Of a DNA stretch of 64,000 nucleotides, positions 25,539 through 34,271 are shown in pieces (positions within the stretch are counted from its first letter, which is position 1; every line of letters begins with the position of its first letter). The notes beneath the pieces are model-generated. The model saw nothing but the letters and a program-made list of their open reading frames with translations, was not told the DNA's origin and did no database searches. The translations under genes were made by a program, and so were the position numbers. The DNA comes from JAFGXT01 sp963677165. GTDB taxonomy: Bacteria; Verrucomicrobiota; Lentisphaeria; Victivallales; SZUA-371. Where the stretch lies: assembly GCA_963677165.2 (NCBI GenBank), contig CAXXSX010000002.1, positions 1,116,001 to 1,180,000 of the forward strand. The letters are read 5' to 3'.

Positions 25539-27314
25539 TCAACACGATAATTCGTGACGGTCCGACAATTCAACCGCAAGCCGTTTTAACTTGTGAAGTT
25601 CGAATACAATGATCTCGTTGCGTCCTTGTCGTAAAACAGGGGCCGGTACGTAAAGCGTATTGCCGGGACCAATGTTCCAGTAACGGCCCAGGTTGAAACC
25701 GTTGATCCATACCATGCCTTTGACGCCGGGAAATTTGACGAAAGTATCCGCCGGAACATTCACGTCAAAATTCCCACGATAGAACGTTGGTTTATTTTCT
25801 GTATTTTTTACTTCAGAAGTAAACTTCAAACTACTTAAATCATCCAGTGGAAGCGGATAGCAGGTGTAATTGTCCTGATACTGATAACGAATGGTTATTC
25901 CCTGAAGAATTCCCTTCAAGTCATAGCCGAAATGCGGTCCGTAATTGATATGTCCGGTATTTTCCACCAGCACTTGAAGCCGCGCCGTTTTCTCGGAAAA
26001 TGTGATCGGAAACGTCGGTTCATTTTCAGTACGGAACATCGCGCCGATGTATTTCCCGTCGAGCCAGATTTGAGCACGATCGCGTAAGCCGTAGATTCGC
26101 AGCATTTCCGGCGGATCAATCGGACCGCGCAGCGTGGTTTCATAGAGCATAAAACCCTGATTCAAACCGAATGATTCCATCGTTTCGGTATCATTCGTAT
26201 ACTGAGGTTCCGACAAGAAACTCAGTTGTCCGAAAAGCTCCGCCGACTCTGTTAGCTCAACCATTCCATAAGCGGATTTACGCCCCGGCTGTGGCTCTCC
26301 GAAAGCGGCATCAGGACGGTATTTTTTTATCACTTGCTGAAAAGCAAAATACTTTTCGGTAGGATCACCGCACTCGTTCAACGGCGCGTCATAGTCATAG
26401 CTGGTAACATGCGCGGCATAGTCACCGAACGGCTCAGTATCCTTGTTAGCGCCGTTGGTAAAACCAAAATTGGTTCCACCATGAAACATATAGAGATTGA
26501 CCGACGCTCCGGCTGCCAGCATTTCATCCAGCTTGTCCGCCGCATTGACAGTTTCAATTGTACTGTGTGCTCTGCCCCAGTGATCGAATGCGCCCACCCA
26601 GTATTCCATACAGCAGTCGGGACCGTCGGGACGTAATTGGCGCTTGTCATCAAAGTATTTCAGTACATTGCCACAGTCAAAGGTCAGCGTTACCGGACAT
26701 TCATCGATTGAACCGCCAAGCACAAAACTATTGTCGCCGCCGCCGTCGGCGGTGATCAGCGGAACATCAAAATCATGATTCAGAAACATGTCTCGCAAGG
26801 CCCGGAGATAGTCGGAATCGCGTCCGTAAGAACCGTATTCATTCTCCACCGCCGCGATAATAACCGGTCCGCCGCAGGTATACTGTAACAGACTCAGCAT
26901 CGGTAGGAGGACATCGAACCAGCTTGTTACCGCTTTCATATACACCGGATTATTTCTGCGCAACCGACAACCGGGCAGTGCCATCACCCACGGCGGAATG
27001 CCGCCGTTTTCCCATTCGGCACAGATGTAGGGGCCGGGACGAACAATTACATAAAGTCCCAGCTCGTGGGCAATCGTAATAAAACGTTTAAAGTCCAGGA
27101 TACCGGAAAAATCGTACTTTCCAGGTGCCGGTTCATGTAAATTCCAGCAAAAATAAGTTTCAATGCAGTTCAGTCCCATCTGTACGGCTTTTGCCAGACG
27201 GTCGCGCCACTGTTCGGGATGTACCCGAAAATAGTGAATCGCGCCGGAAATGATCTGTACGGGTTTTCCGTCGATCTCAATCGCGGTATTGGTTATTGAT
27301 ACGGTGTGGTTCAT
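25539..27314 (-). CDS. Beta-galactosidase, GH35
   Basis: 591 residues, no signal peptide, so cytoplasmic. GH35 catalytic barrel with GAIHYFRVHPEQWRDRL, NCIETYFCWNLHEP and RPGPYICAEWENGG. The general acid is Glu159 in VENEYG and the nucleophile Glu237 in MEYWVGAF, 78 residues apart (80 in human GLB1). YMFHGGTNFGF is also typical. The C-terminal part holds jelly-roll domains. ATG 27314 is chosen: AGGA precedes it and it overlaps the upstream stop as ATGA. Last gene of a four-gene operon (MDR, SDR, metallo-hydrolase, GH35) and likely releases galactose from imported oligosaccharides. Confidence 0.9.
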   Translation of the reverse strand: MNHTVSITNTAIEIDGKPVQIISGAIHYFRVHPEQWRDRLAKAVQMGLNCIETYFCWNLHEPAPGKYDFSGILDFKRFITIAHELGLYVIVRPGPYICAEWENGGIPPWVMALPGCRLRRNNPVYMKAVTSWFDVLLPMLSLLQYTCGGPVIIAAVENEYGSYGRDSDYLRALRDMFLNHDFDVPLITADGGGDNSFVLGGSIDECPVTLTFDCGNVLKYFDDKRQLRPDGPDCCMEYWVGAFDHWGRAHSTIETVNAADKLDEMLAAGASVNLYMFHGGTNFGFTNGANKDTEPFGDYAAHVTSYDYDAPLNECGDPTEKYFAFQQVIKKYRPDAAFGEPQPGRKSAYGMVELTESAELFGQLSFLSEPQYTNDTETMESFGLNQGFMLYETTLRGPIDPPEMLRIYGLRDRAQIWLDGKYIGAMFRTENEPTFPITFSEKTARLQVLVENTGHINYGPHFGYDLKGILQGITIRYQYQDNYTCYPLPLDDLSSLKFTSEVKNTENKPTFYRGNFDVNVPADTFVKFPGVKGMVWINGFNLGRYWNIGPGNTLYVPAPVLRQGRNEIIVFELHKLKRLAVELSDRHELSC

Positions 27315-28114
27315 TGGTGCTTTCCTGTAAAAATTTTTCCAAATCGCGGACGGGCACATTTCAAATGCGGATACTTCACATTCATATAGTCAAAAAATAG
27401 TTTGGGATCCAGCGAATTCATCGCGAACATATCGTAATGTCCCGGAATCATCAGCGCCGGTTCCAGCGCTCCGGCCAGGTCGGCTGCTTCCTGATAGGTC
27501 ATGTTGCCAATGCAGTTGTTCTTCAAACGTTTGGCGTCGCGGCCGTTGATTGGCAACAGTGCCAGGTCAAATTTCCAATGCTTGAGTTTTGTCTGTAACC
27601 CTTCATAAATACAGCAGTCGCCGGAATGATAAACCGTTACCCCGTTGCCTTCGTAGACATATCCCAGATAGGGATACAGTCCGGTTGCCTCATCGAAATC
27701 GAGGAATTCGTGAGCAGCAGCAACTGCGGTGATCTTAATATCGGCCAGCTCGATACTCTGTCCGTCGTTCAAACCGAACAAGCGGTTCGCGGGAACTTCC
27801 GTTATAGATTCACGGACCGCTTCCGGCACTACAAATACTGCGTCTGCAGAAGCCGCGGCAATACCGGGCCATGCCGGACGGTCAATATGATCGCCGTGGT
27901 CATGCGAACCGGTTACAAGCATCGCGTTTGTCACCTCTCCGGGGTTCAAAAAAGGCTTGATCAGCCGCGCTTTCTCTGGCGTAAGGTATGGGTCAATATA
28001 GATAACCGTATTTCCCAGTTTCAGGATAAAACTGTGTTGTCCGAGATGGCACAAGGCATACTCGCCATAACCGGGTTCTACGGCATTGATACGTTTGATC
28101 AAGGTGGATTTCAT
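27311..28114 (-). CDS. UlaG-like metallo-beta-lactamase-fold hydrolase
   Basis: 267 residues with the metal motif GSHDHGDHID (HxHxDH) around residue 70, further ligands in AAAHE, YHSGD and IPGHYDMF, and an early LGQHSFIL strand. The family includes L-ascorbate-6-phosphate lactonase UlaG. Together with two sugar-type dehydrogenases, a lactonase role on an aldonolactone is a reasonable inference. It overlaps both neighbours by ATGA, so translation is coupled. Not a beta-lactamase for antibiotics. Confidence 0.82.
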   Translation of the reverse strand: MKSTLIKRINAVEPGYGEYALCHLGQHSFILKLGNTVIYIDPYLTPEKARLIKPFLNPGEVTNAMLVTGSHDHGDHIDRPAWPGIAAASADAVFVVPEAVRESITEVPANRLFGLNDGQSIELADIKITAVAAAHEFLDFDEATGLYPYLGYVYEGNGVTVYHSGDCCIYEGLQTKLKHWKFDLALLPINGRDAKRLKNNCIGNMTYQEAADLAGALEPALMIPGHYDMFAMNSLDPKLFFDYMNVKYPHLKCARPRFGKIFTGKHQ

Positions 28115-28869
28115 TGCATTAACTTGCCTCCGTCTACCACCAGATTCTGTCCGGTAATACCGTTTGCAGCCGAGGATAGCAGGAACAGCAATGGCGGTGT
28201 TGTCTGTTCCTCCGTCAGCAGGAACGGCAGGGCCTGATCGCGCAGCAGGTCAGATTTATCCTGTTCTGTAACGTAAAGTTCCAGCTGTTTTTCGGTCATG
28301 ATCCATCCGGGGGAAAGCATGTTTACCCGAATCATTTCAGGTCCAAGCTCCCGGGCAAGGGCACGGGTAAAGCCCAGCAGTCCGGCCTTGGCCGAACTGT
28401 ACAATGTAAACGGAGCCAGACCGAGCATATAATTGGTCGTGCCCAGGTTGATAATTGCTTTCCCGGTTCCGGCACGCAATCCGGTAAGCGCTGCCCGACT
28501 GATCAGCAGGGCGGCACGCAGGTCCGTAGCTATAAACTTGTCAAACTGCTCAATCGTGATGTCTTCAAAATTCACCCGACTGTCCATTGCTACATTGTTG
28601 ACCAGATAATCGATGCTTCCATTGAAGCCTGCAGCAGTTTCAATAAACGTGCTGATATCCTCCGGGTGGGTAACATCGCATTGGCAATAGTGCCCGCGCC
28701 CTTCGCACATGGCTTCCACTTCTCTCCCTTGGACGGTATCACGGCCGCAAAAAAATACTTCGGCACCAAGACGGGCCAATTCCAGCACCAGATGACGGCC
28801 TAGCCCGGCGGTTCCGCCGGTTATCAGCGCTACCTTGCCTTTAAATTCAGTGTCATTAAAAATACTCAT
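28111..28869 (-). CDS. SDR-family NAD(P)-dependent oxidoreductase
   Basis: 252 residues, Rossmann fold: cofactor motif TGGTAGLG near residue 15, NNVAMDS at about 90, catalytic Tyr and Lys in YSSAKAG, and SPGWIMT. This is a classical short-chain dehydrogenase, probably acting on a sugar, polyol or hydroxy-acid. I choose ATG 28869 (GAGAAG upstream), where the family fold begins; a longer in-frame extension to 28983 would overlap the preceding gene by about 100 bp and has no homology. It starts 7 bp after the MDR gene and overlaps the metallo-hydrolase by ATGA. Confidence 0.88.
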   Translation of the reverse strand: MSIFNDTEFKGKVALITGGTAGLGRHLVLELARLGAEVFFCGRDTVQGREVEAMCEGRGHYCQCDVTHPEDISTFIETAAGFNGSIDYLVNNVAMDSRVNFEDITIEQFDKFIATDLRAALLISRAALTGLRAGTGKAIINLGTTNYMLGLAPFTLYSSAKAGLLGFTRALARELGPEMIRVNMLSPGWIMTEKQLELYVTEQDKSDLLRDQALPFLLTEEQTTPPLLFLLSSAANGITGQNLVVDGGKLMQ

Positions 28870-28876
28870 AAGCTTC

Positions 28877-29911
28877 TCAGGGATTAATGATAACTTTGTT
28901 GCGTTCCGGCTGTCCCATAACGGCAACCGCGTCGTGAATCTTTTCCAGCGGAAAACGATGCGATACGATCTGCTCAGGATCAACCAGTCCGCGTTCCATC
29001 AGGCGGATAGCGCTCTGCATTGCCAGCGGGGTTGTGCCGAAACTGGCGTCCATGCGTCCTTCCAGAAAATGAGTCAAACCGCCGTCGAGCTCAAACTTTT
29101 CATGAGTAGTAATGCCGAACACATTCCACTTTGTGCCGCGTCGCCGCAGATCAACCATCAGATTGACAGCCTGGATCGGTCCGGCGGCCTCGACCACAAG
29201 GTCCGGTCCGTTGGGAATGATATCGTAAACCTGTTGCTTCACGTTGTCGGACATCGCGTCGATCACATGGGTGGCTCCGCCGATCTTGATTGCGTTTTCA
29301 CGGGCATACGCACTGGCGTCTACCGCAATCAGGCGTCCGGCTCCAGCGGCTTTCGCCACCATCATGCACAGCAGGCCAATCCCGCCGGTACCGATAACCA
29401 CCACATCATCACCCACCTGAATTTCACTCTTCTGAACCACGCCTTTCCACGCCCCGGACAGCGGTTCGGTCAGCGCCGCAGCATCAAAACTGATGTTCTT
29501 CGGTTTGTGAAACAGACAGGTTTCTCCGGTGATCATATACTCGGCAAAGGCTCCCGGACGGACATCTTCAGGACCGTCTCCACCGGTGGTATAGGCGTGT
29601 TCGCAATAATGTGTATTACCGTCTCGACAGAATCTGCACACGCCACAGTAACCGGAAGGCTGGCAGATTACCTCATCGCCTTTTTTAAAATGTTTAACAT
29701 TGCGTCCCACTCCAGCCACGATACCGGATGGTTCGTGTCCGGCAATCAGGGGAAATTCAACGTTACGGCGAATGCCTTTGATTGCTTTGTAATCAGTGGC
29801 GCAAAATCCGCAAGAGACGATTTTCACCAATACTTCGTCATCTTTGGGCTGAGGTGTAGGAATATCCTCTAGAATCAATTCATTAAAATCTTTTAATACT
29901 GCAGCTAACAT
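28877..29911 (-). CDS. Zinc-dependent medium-chain alcohol dehydrogenase
   Basis: 344 residues of the sorbitol/threonine dehydrogenase type. The catalytic zinc motif is CGFCATD, with GHEPSG following. The structural zinc loop has four cysteines (CGVCRFCRDGNTHYC). The NAD site is GTGGIGLL. First gene of the operon; ATG 29911 has AGGA at 10 nt and matches the family start better than TTG 29947. The promoter is consensus-like and overlapped by repeats proposed to bind the divergent ROK repressor. It presumably oxidises a sugar or sugar alcohol. Confidence 0.9.
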   Translation of the reverse strand: MLAAVLKDFNELILEDIPTPQPKDDEVLVKIVSCGFCATDYKAIKGIRRNVEFPLIAGHEPSGIVAGVGRNVKHFKKGDEVICQPSGYCGVCRFCRDGNTHYCEHAYTTGGDGPEDVRPGAFAEYMITGETCLFHKPKNISFDAAALTEPLSGAWKGVVQKSEIQVGDDVVVIGTGGIGLLCMMVAKAAGAGRLIAVDASAYARENAIKIGGATHVIDAMSDNVKQQVYDIIPNGPDLVVEAAGPIQAVNLMVDLRRRGTKWNVFGITTHEKFELDGGLTHFLEGRMDASFGTTPLAMQSAIRLMERGLVDPEQIVSHRFPLEKIHDAVAVMGQPERNKVIINP

Positions 29912-29946
29912 AATTTTTGTTCCTGTAATGTTGTTCATTGCTATCA

Positions 29947-30019
29947 ATAATAATCGATGTTTTTAATTATGTCAAGATATGATATAATTAAAAGTTTGTT
30001 TTTTTGTCAAGATATGATA
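29947..30019. promoter_or_regulatory. Divergent promoter with two direct-repeat ROK operator candidates
   Basis: TGTCAAGATATGATA occurs exactly twice (29970-29984 and 30005-30019), 35 bp apart. Read on the minus strand each contains TTGACA: the nearer one forms TTGACA-N17-TATTAT (-10 at 29947-29952), an excellent promoter for the dehydrogenase operon; the farther one forms TTGACA-N17-TTATAT. A repressor bound to the repeats would occlude the -35 boxes and also sit in the leader of the ROK gene. Confidence 0.7.
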
Positions 30020-30032
30020 CATTTACAATATT

Positions 30033-31232
30033 ATGAGTGAAAAGAAATTTATCAGACATCAGCAGATGAAGAATAATACGCTGGAGGAAGTATTGCGTGC
30101 CATCAGCGACGGAGCCACTTGCAAGCGGGAAGTACAGTCAAAAACCGGCCTGTCCTGGGGCAAGGTCAGCGAAACCGTAAACCTGCTTCTTGACCGGCAG
30201 ATAATCCACTCAGCCAATATTGATGAACCGGCATCTGCCGGTGCCGGACGCCGCAGTTCATTCTTTGAGTTCAGCCGGACAGATTTTCTTTGCATGGGAA
30301 TGGAACTGCAACGGCGACAGATTATCACTGTCCTGACCACGATGGGCGGTTCATTGATCGGACATAATATTATGCCGTTGACTCCTGGACTAAATACCGG
30401 AAATCTACGGGATAATGTACTTGTAGCATTCAATACGTTACTTGAACAATGCAAAATACCGAGAGAAAAGGTCATTGCGTTGTCTTTTTCTCTTACCGGT
30501 GCGGTGGACAGTTTCAATAAAATCTGGTTGAGGTCTTCCCACATTCCTGATATTCAAGACTATGATTTTAACACCATCGCGGCAGATTTCCCTTATCTGC
30601 AATATTTCTCTATAGAACACGATATCCAGGCACGGGCACGTTCCGTTCTGAGCAACGAAGAATGGAACGATGAAAATTTTGTATTCATGCATGTCGGCAG
30701 TGGGGTCGGTATGGCCATTCACAATCAGGGAGGTTTTCTCTATGGCAGCCGCGGACTTGCCGGAGAAATCGGGCATATTCCGGTTATGAATCCTCCGCTG
30801 AAAACAAAACCTCGTGTATGTTCCTGCGGACAGCATAACTGCCTGGAAACATTTCTGTCTGATCATGGATTGCTGGCCTTCGCAAGAGAAGAATTCAGCC
30901 TTGATGTTAATGATCTTCCAACTCTGTTTTCGTCTGCCACTGAAGTTCAAATGGAAACGTTTTATCAATATCTGCATCCCTGGTTGCTGCAGGTGGGAAT
31001 TACGGCGGCTAATTTATTCGATCCCGTAACCCTGATCATGGGCGGCGAGCTGATCGAACCGTGGCTGGATCGACTTGAATCCAAGTTTTATCCAGAATTA
31101 CAACACGTCTCCTGGATTGGTTCTCCAGGACAATTGAAAACTTACCGAATGACTTCCTGCAACAGTGCTTTCGGAGCTTCCGTCAATGCCATTGAACCAC
31201 TCATTCCCCAGTTGGCGGCCACATTGTCATAA
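30033..31232 (+). CDS. ROK-family transcription regulator
   Basis: 399 residues. N-terminal winged helix (about residues 15-75: CKREVQSKTGLSWGKVSETV), then a ROK domain (repressor/ORF/kinase fold). The ROK signature GLAGEIGHIPV and the zinc-binding CSCGQHNCLE are both present; the nucleotide-binding loop differs from sugar kinases, so it is a NagC/XylR-type regulator rather than a kinase. It is divergent from the dehydrogenase/GH35 operon and shares a promoter region with repeats, so it is likely its repressor and self-regulated. No Shine-Dalgarno is obvious before ATG. Confidence 0.9.
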   Translation: MSEKKFIRHQQMKNNTLEEVLRAISDGATCKREVQSKTGLSWGKVSETVNLLLDRQIIHSANIDEPASAGAGRRSSFFEFSRTDFLCMGMELQRRQIITVLTTMGGSLIGHNIMPLTPGLNTGNLRDNVLVAFNTLLEQCKIPREKVIALSFSLTGAVDSFNKIWLRSSHIPDIQDYDFNTIAADFPYLQYFSIEHDIQARARSVLSNEEWNDENFVFMHVGSGVGMAIHNQGGFLYGSRGLAGEIGHIPVMNPPLKTKPRVCSCGQHNCLETFLSDHGLLAFAREEFSLDVNDLPTLFSSATEVQMETFYQYLHPWLLQVGITAANLFDPVTLIMGGELIEPWLDRLESKFYPELQHVSWIGSPGQLKTYRMTSCNSAFGASVNAIEPLIPQLAATLS

Positions 31233-31718
31233 ATCCATTTTTCTATTTGACTTGAGCCATGATTTATCTTGTAATGGGACAAGTACAGCTATGTTATAAT
31301 GATACCTGAAACTTTCTTGAGTATTGTTCAAGACGATGACTATTGTTTTCCAAATCCGCAATCCGTCCCTGCAGATGGTCGACATAATTTCCCTTGAACA
31401 TCTGACTATTTCTTCTTTAGCTCTTCCAAATATTCCAGTCCGGACTGAACAAGCAACGCTTCGATTTTACGACTGTTTTCATAATAAGTCATCTGCCAAA
31501 CCGGATGCCCTTCGCCCGACAGGCATTTTTAACAATCTTTTTTCTTGCACTTCTGTTTATACTGGTGTACCGAAATTGAAATAGTTTAGTTTTTTCGCAA
31601 GCTCAAAGGTTGGAGTAATGCCGTTGGAACAGCAAACGCAATTCGTAATGCAAACAATTTTCAGGGCAGGGACACCGTCGCACAAGCAAGGGCTCTTCGT
31701 CACCATTCGCCGAATGGA
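31233..31718. other. Intergenic stretch, possibly with decayed coding sequence
   Basis: On the minus strand 31321-31530 gives two short adjacent frames: one with VWQMTYYENSRKIEALL and GLEYLEELKKK then stop, and one starting MFKGNYVDHLQGRIADLE, coiled-coil-like. Neither has an intact start or a recognised family. It may be remains of a small gene. No convincing RNA gene or terminator otherwise. Confidence 0.3.
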
Positions 31719-34043
31719 TTATAAAGGCAGCTCATTGATTTCAATTTTTCCAACCGGATACTCTTTGTAGGAGGATATTTCCGGCTTTAATTCCGCCGGA
31801 TGGCTTACTTTCAGTTCCAGCGAATTGTCCGGTTGTTTGTTCCATTCGACATAGATCATGCCGGACGGCGTTGGAATTGTTCCTGCCGCCTGACCGAACT
31901 CTCCAGCCCATGGCTTTACTTCGAACTTGCGGAATCCGGGTTCCAATGGTTTCACCCCAAGCACCAGGGCTCCATAATAGTATACATGGATACTGCTCCA
32001 GGCATGACACAAACTTCCGGCATTATCAAACGCGGCTTCACCATCTTCGGTTTCCCAGAACGTTGTCGCTCCATGGTTAACCATTTTACGGTAGATACGA
32101 TTGATTCGGTCAACCGCACTACACCGCTCCTCTTCAGACAATTGAAAAAGTCCCTGCAGCATATAAAGCATCGGAGAAAAGCTTTGCTCTGCCAGTTTTC
32201 CGGAATGCAGAGAATCCATAACTTCGGCTTGTTTTTCCGGCGGAACAAGCCCCAAAGCAAACATCAAATATTGTGTATGCTCATGCAACATAAATTTTTC
32301 AGCTTGGCGGGTAATATAACAATGCTCCTTGGCATCCCAAAAATACGCTTCAAGCGCGGACCCCAGACGTTTCCGAACCGTATCGATTTTGTCTGCTTCT
32401 GTATTTTCGCCAAGAGCACGCATGATTTCAATATAAGAATTCAGCATCTCATAGACATAAAGGTTATAAGGAGACTGGAACTCATGTTTCGCGGGACGCC
32501 CTTCTTCTATTCCTCCACAGGTTCCGCCATCAAGACCGGGAACCCATTCAGAAAAATTCCAGTATTGATCCGGATCCGGAACTTCGATCAGCCCGGTTTG
32601 CGAATCCATCGGCTTTAACGCCAAGTCAACCATTGTTTTGAACTGTTCCGAAAATTCCTCCAGCAGGGAAACATCCCCGGAATACAGATAATATTCATAT
32701 ACTGCCGTAATCCAAACATGACTGAATATTGGAATTATGATCGAACGATGCGTCGGCGCGCACAAATTCAAATGTCCGTCAGGGCCAATTCCGCGACCCA
32801 GAAGTTCCAGTGAGGTTCTGGCAAAGTTGTAATTTCCCCAGGCATAATATCCAAAAATCATCTGGTTTCGGGAATCATAGGAATAAAGTCCCTGCTCGCG
32901 CCACGGACAATCCTCATAATGATCATGCATGCACATGCGCATTGTGTGCAATCCGATTTCACGAAAATCCGCGGCCTCCGGAGAATCGCATTCAAATGTG
33001 GCCGTTCTCGGCAATGGACGTACCCACGGACGTATTCCAACATAAATAACCTCAACACTTCCAGACAATTTTGTCAGATTCAGCTGAATATAGCGTCCGC
33101 CAATCCGACGAAACGGTAAATGATACAAATTTGTTCCATTCTTACAAATCAGCCGGTCCGTAAAGTTTCTGTCGCCAATGCGCGCTCTAACAATTCCGTC
33201 AGCCAAATGTTCACCATGGGAAATATCGATTACGGTCCCCTCCCCGGCAATCAGTTCTACTTCGATGAAGCCAACCTGCTCCATTCCAAGATCGAAGATC
33301 ACGGCTGCGCCATTATAATTTTCAGGGACAGTCACCAGTTTTCCATCACAAATTACCTTATCCGCAGAAAAATTATATTTATCGGAGACAACCTGCTCCG
33401 CAAAAGTTCCAGTAGCATTTTCACGGTTAATCCAGCCGGATTTAACGATTTTACTGTCGGCTCTATCGTCCAGCTCAATCATATCGAGCGGGCGAGGGGT
33501 CATCTCCGGTTTATAGGCAGAATTAATAAAAGCATCCTTCCATTCGGAATCATCAAAATCCGGATCAGCCCAACTCTGCTCTTTATTCAGATCACACAAA
33601 GTTGTAAACCCAAGTTGAGGAGTCAATTTCGGCATCTCTCCGGAATAAAAAGCGGAATGCTTCGCACATTTCCAGGATGAATCAGTTATAATAGTTTCTT
33701 CACCGATGCTCAGCTTAATCCATAATCCCGCGGGAGCTTTCAAACTGGCAAAAAAGTCTTCTCCGCTGTTATAAACCAGAAAAGAAATAACATTGCGACC
33801 CAATTTCAACCCTTTTAGAGAAATCGTTGAATATGTCTTCTTCTCCGGGTAATCAGGGAACTGTCCACGAGCAATTTCGTGTCCGTTCAGATAGGCTATA
33901 AAATCCCAGTTAGCGGAAACCAGTAACTCTCCGTTTGCCGGTTTTTCCAGAACAAAAGCACGACGAAAACAGCCGTACCGATGCGCATTTTCCACATCTT
34001 TTTCAATCCATATCCATTCCGCATTGCCAGCCGGATTCTTCAT
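31719..34043 (-). CDS. Alpha-L-rhamnosidase, GH78-type
   Basis: 774 residues without a signal peptide. N-terminal carbohydrate-binding-like domains (CFRRAFVLEKP, YLNGHEIARGQFPDYP), a beta domain (FDLGMEQVGFIEVEL), then the (alpha/alpha)6 barrel with HYEDCPWREQGLYSYD (acid Glu383), GATTFWETEDG, SLCHAWSS and the C-terminal GVKPLEPGF domain. The DCPxRE motif is the GH78 hallmark. The 3' end of a close relative of this gene is duplicated as a fragment at 19283-19452. It is alone in its transcription unit; regulation is unclear. Confidence 0.85.
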   Translation of the reverse strand: MKNPAGNAEWIWIEKDVENAHRYGCFRRAFVLEKPANGELLVSANWDFIAYLNGHEIARGQFPDYPEKKTYSTISLKGLKLGRNVISFLVYNSGEDFFASLKAPAGLWIKLSIGEETIITDSSWKCAKHSAFYSGEMPKLTPQLGFTTLCDLNKEQSWADPDFDDSEWKDAFINSAYKPEMTPRPLDMIELDDRADSKIVKSGWINRENATGTFAEQVVSDKYNFSADKVICDGKLVTVPENYNGAAVIFDLGMEQVGFIEVELIAGEGTVIDISHGEHLADGIVRARIGDRNFTDRLICKNGTNLYHLPFRRIGGRYIQLNLTKLSGSVEVIYVGIRPWVRPLPRTATFECDSPEAADFREIGLHTMRMCMHDHYEDCPWREQGLYSYDSRNQMIFGYYAWGNYNFARTSLELLGRGIGPDGHLNLCAPTHRSIIIPIFSHVWITAVYEYYLYSGDVSLLEEFSEQFKTMVDLALKPMDSQTGLIEVPDPDQYWNFSEWVPGLDGGTCGGIEEGRPAKHEFQSPYNLYVYEMLNSYIEIMRALGENTEADKIDTVRKRLGSALEAYFWDAKEHCYITRQAEKFMLHEHTQYLMFALGLVPPEKQAEVMDSLHSGKLAEQSFSPMLYMLQGLFQLSEEERCSAVDRINRIYRKMVNHGATTFWETEDGEAAFDNAGSLCHAWSSIHVYYYGALVLGVKPLEPGFRKFEVKPWAGEFGQAAGTIPTPSGMIYVEWNKQPDNSLELKVSHPAELKPEISSYKEYPVGKIEINELPL

Positions 34044-34191
34044 TATTTCATTCCTTGTTTATGACGCTGAAAAACTTTATTACGTTAACTGAAAATTTGT
34101 TATAAAATTACTACCATTACAGAAAATAGTCAAATCTTGAAAGAAAATATTATGGACAAAGAAAAAATATTGGAGATATCCCTAAAAACAA

Positions 34192-34270
34192 ACAACCGTC
34201 ATTTCATAAATAATGACGGTTATTTTGCCGTTATTTCTCTGCTTTATGCTCAAACAATGACGGTTATTCC
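34192..34270 (-). terminator. Terminator-type copy of the CCGTCATT dispersed repeat
   Basis: AACCGTCATT (34194-34203) pairs perfectly with AATGACGGTT (34212-34221); on the minus strand the stem is followed by GTTTGTTTTTA. This fits an intrinsic terminator for the hisD-hisC-amrB operon, which ends 2 bp upstream. The flanking TTTATGCTCAAA and ACGGTTATT blocks identify it as a member of the repeat family. Confidence 0.65.
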
Positions 34271-34271
34271 A

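Noticed and set aside
27311..28114. Antibiotic beta-lactamase
   Set aside because: Only the fold is shared; sequence and operon context match UlaG-like metal hydrolases.
28835..29872. A 345-codon open frame opposite the dehydrogenase gene
   Set aside because: Mirror of the MDR gene; composition is unlike a protein (many His, Arg, Ser) and there is no ribosome site or neighbours on that strand.
30033..31232. Sugar kinase of the ROK family
   Set aside because: An N-terminal winged helix and divergent operator repeats make it a regulator.
31321..31530. A small minus-strand protein with coiled-coil
   Set aside because: No start codon with ribosome site, internal stop, no family; kept only as possible debris.
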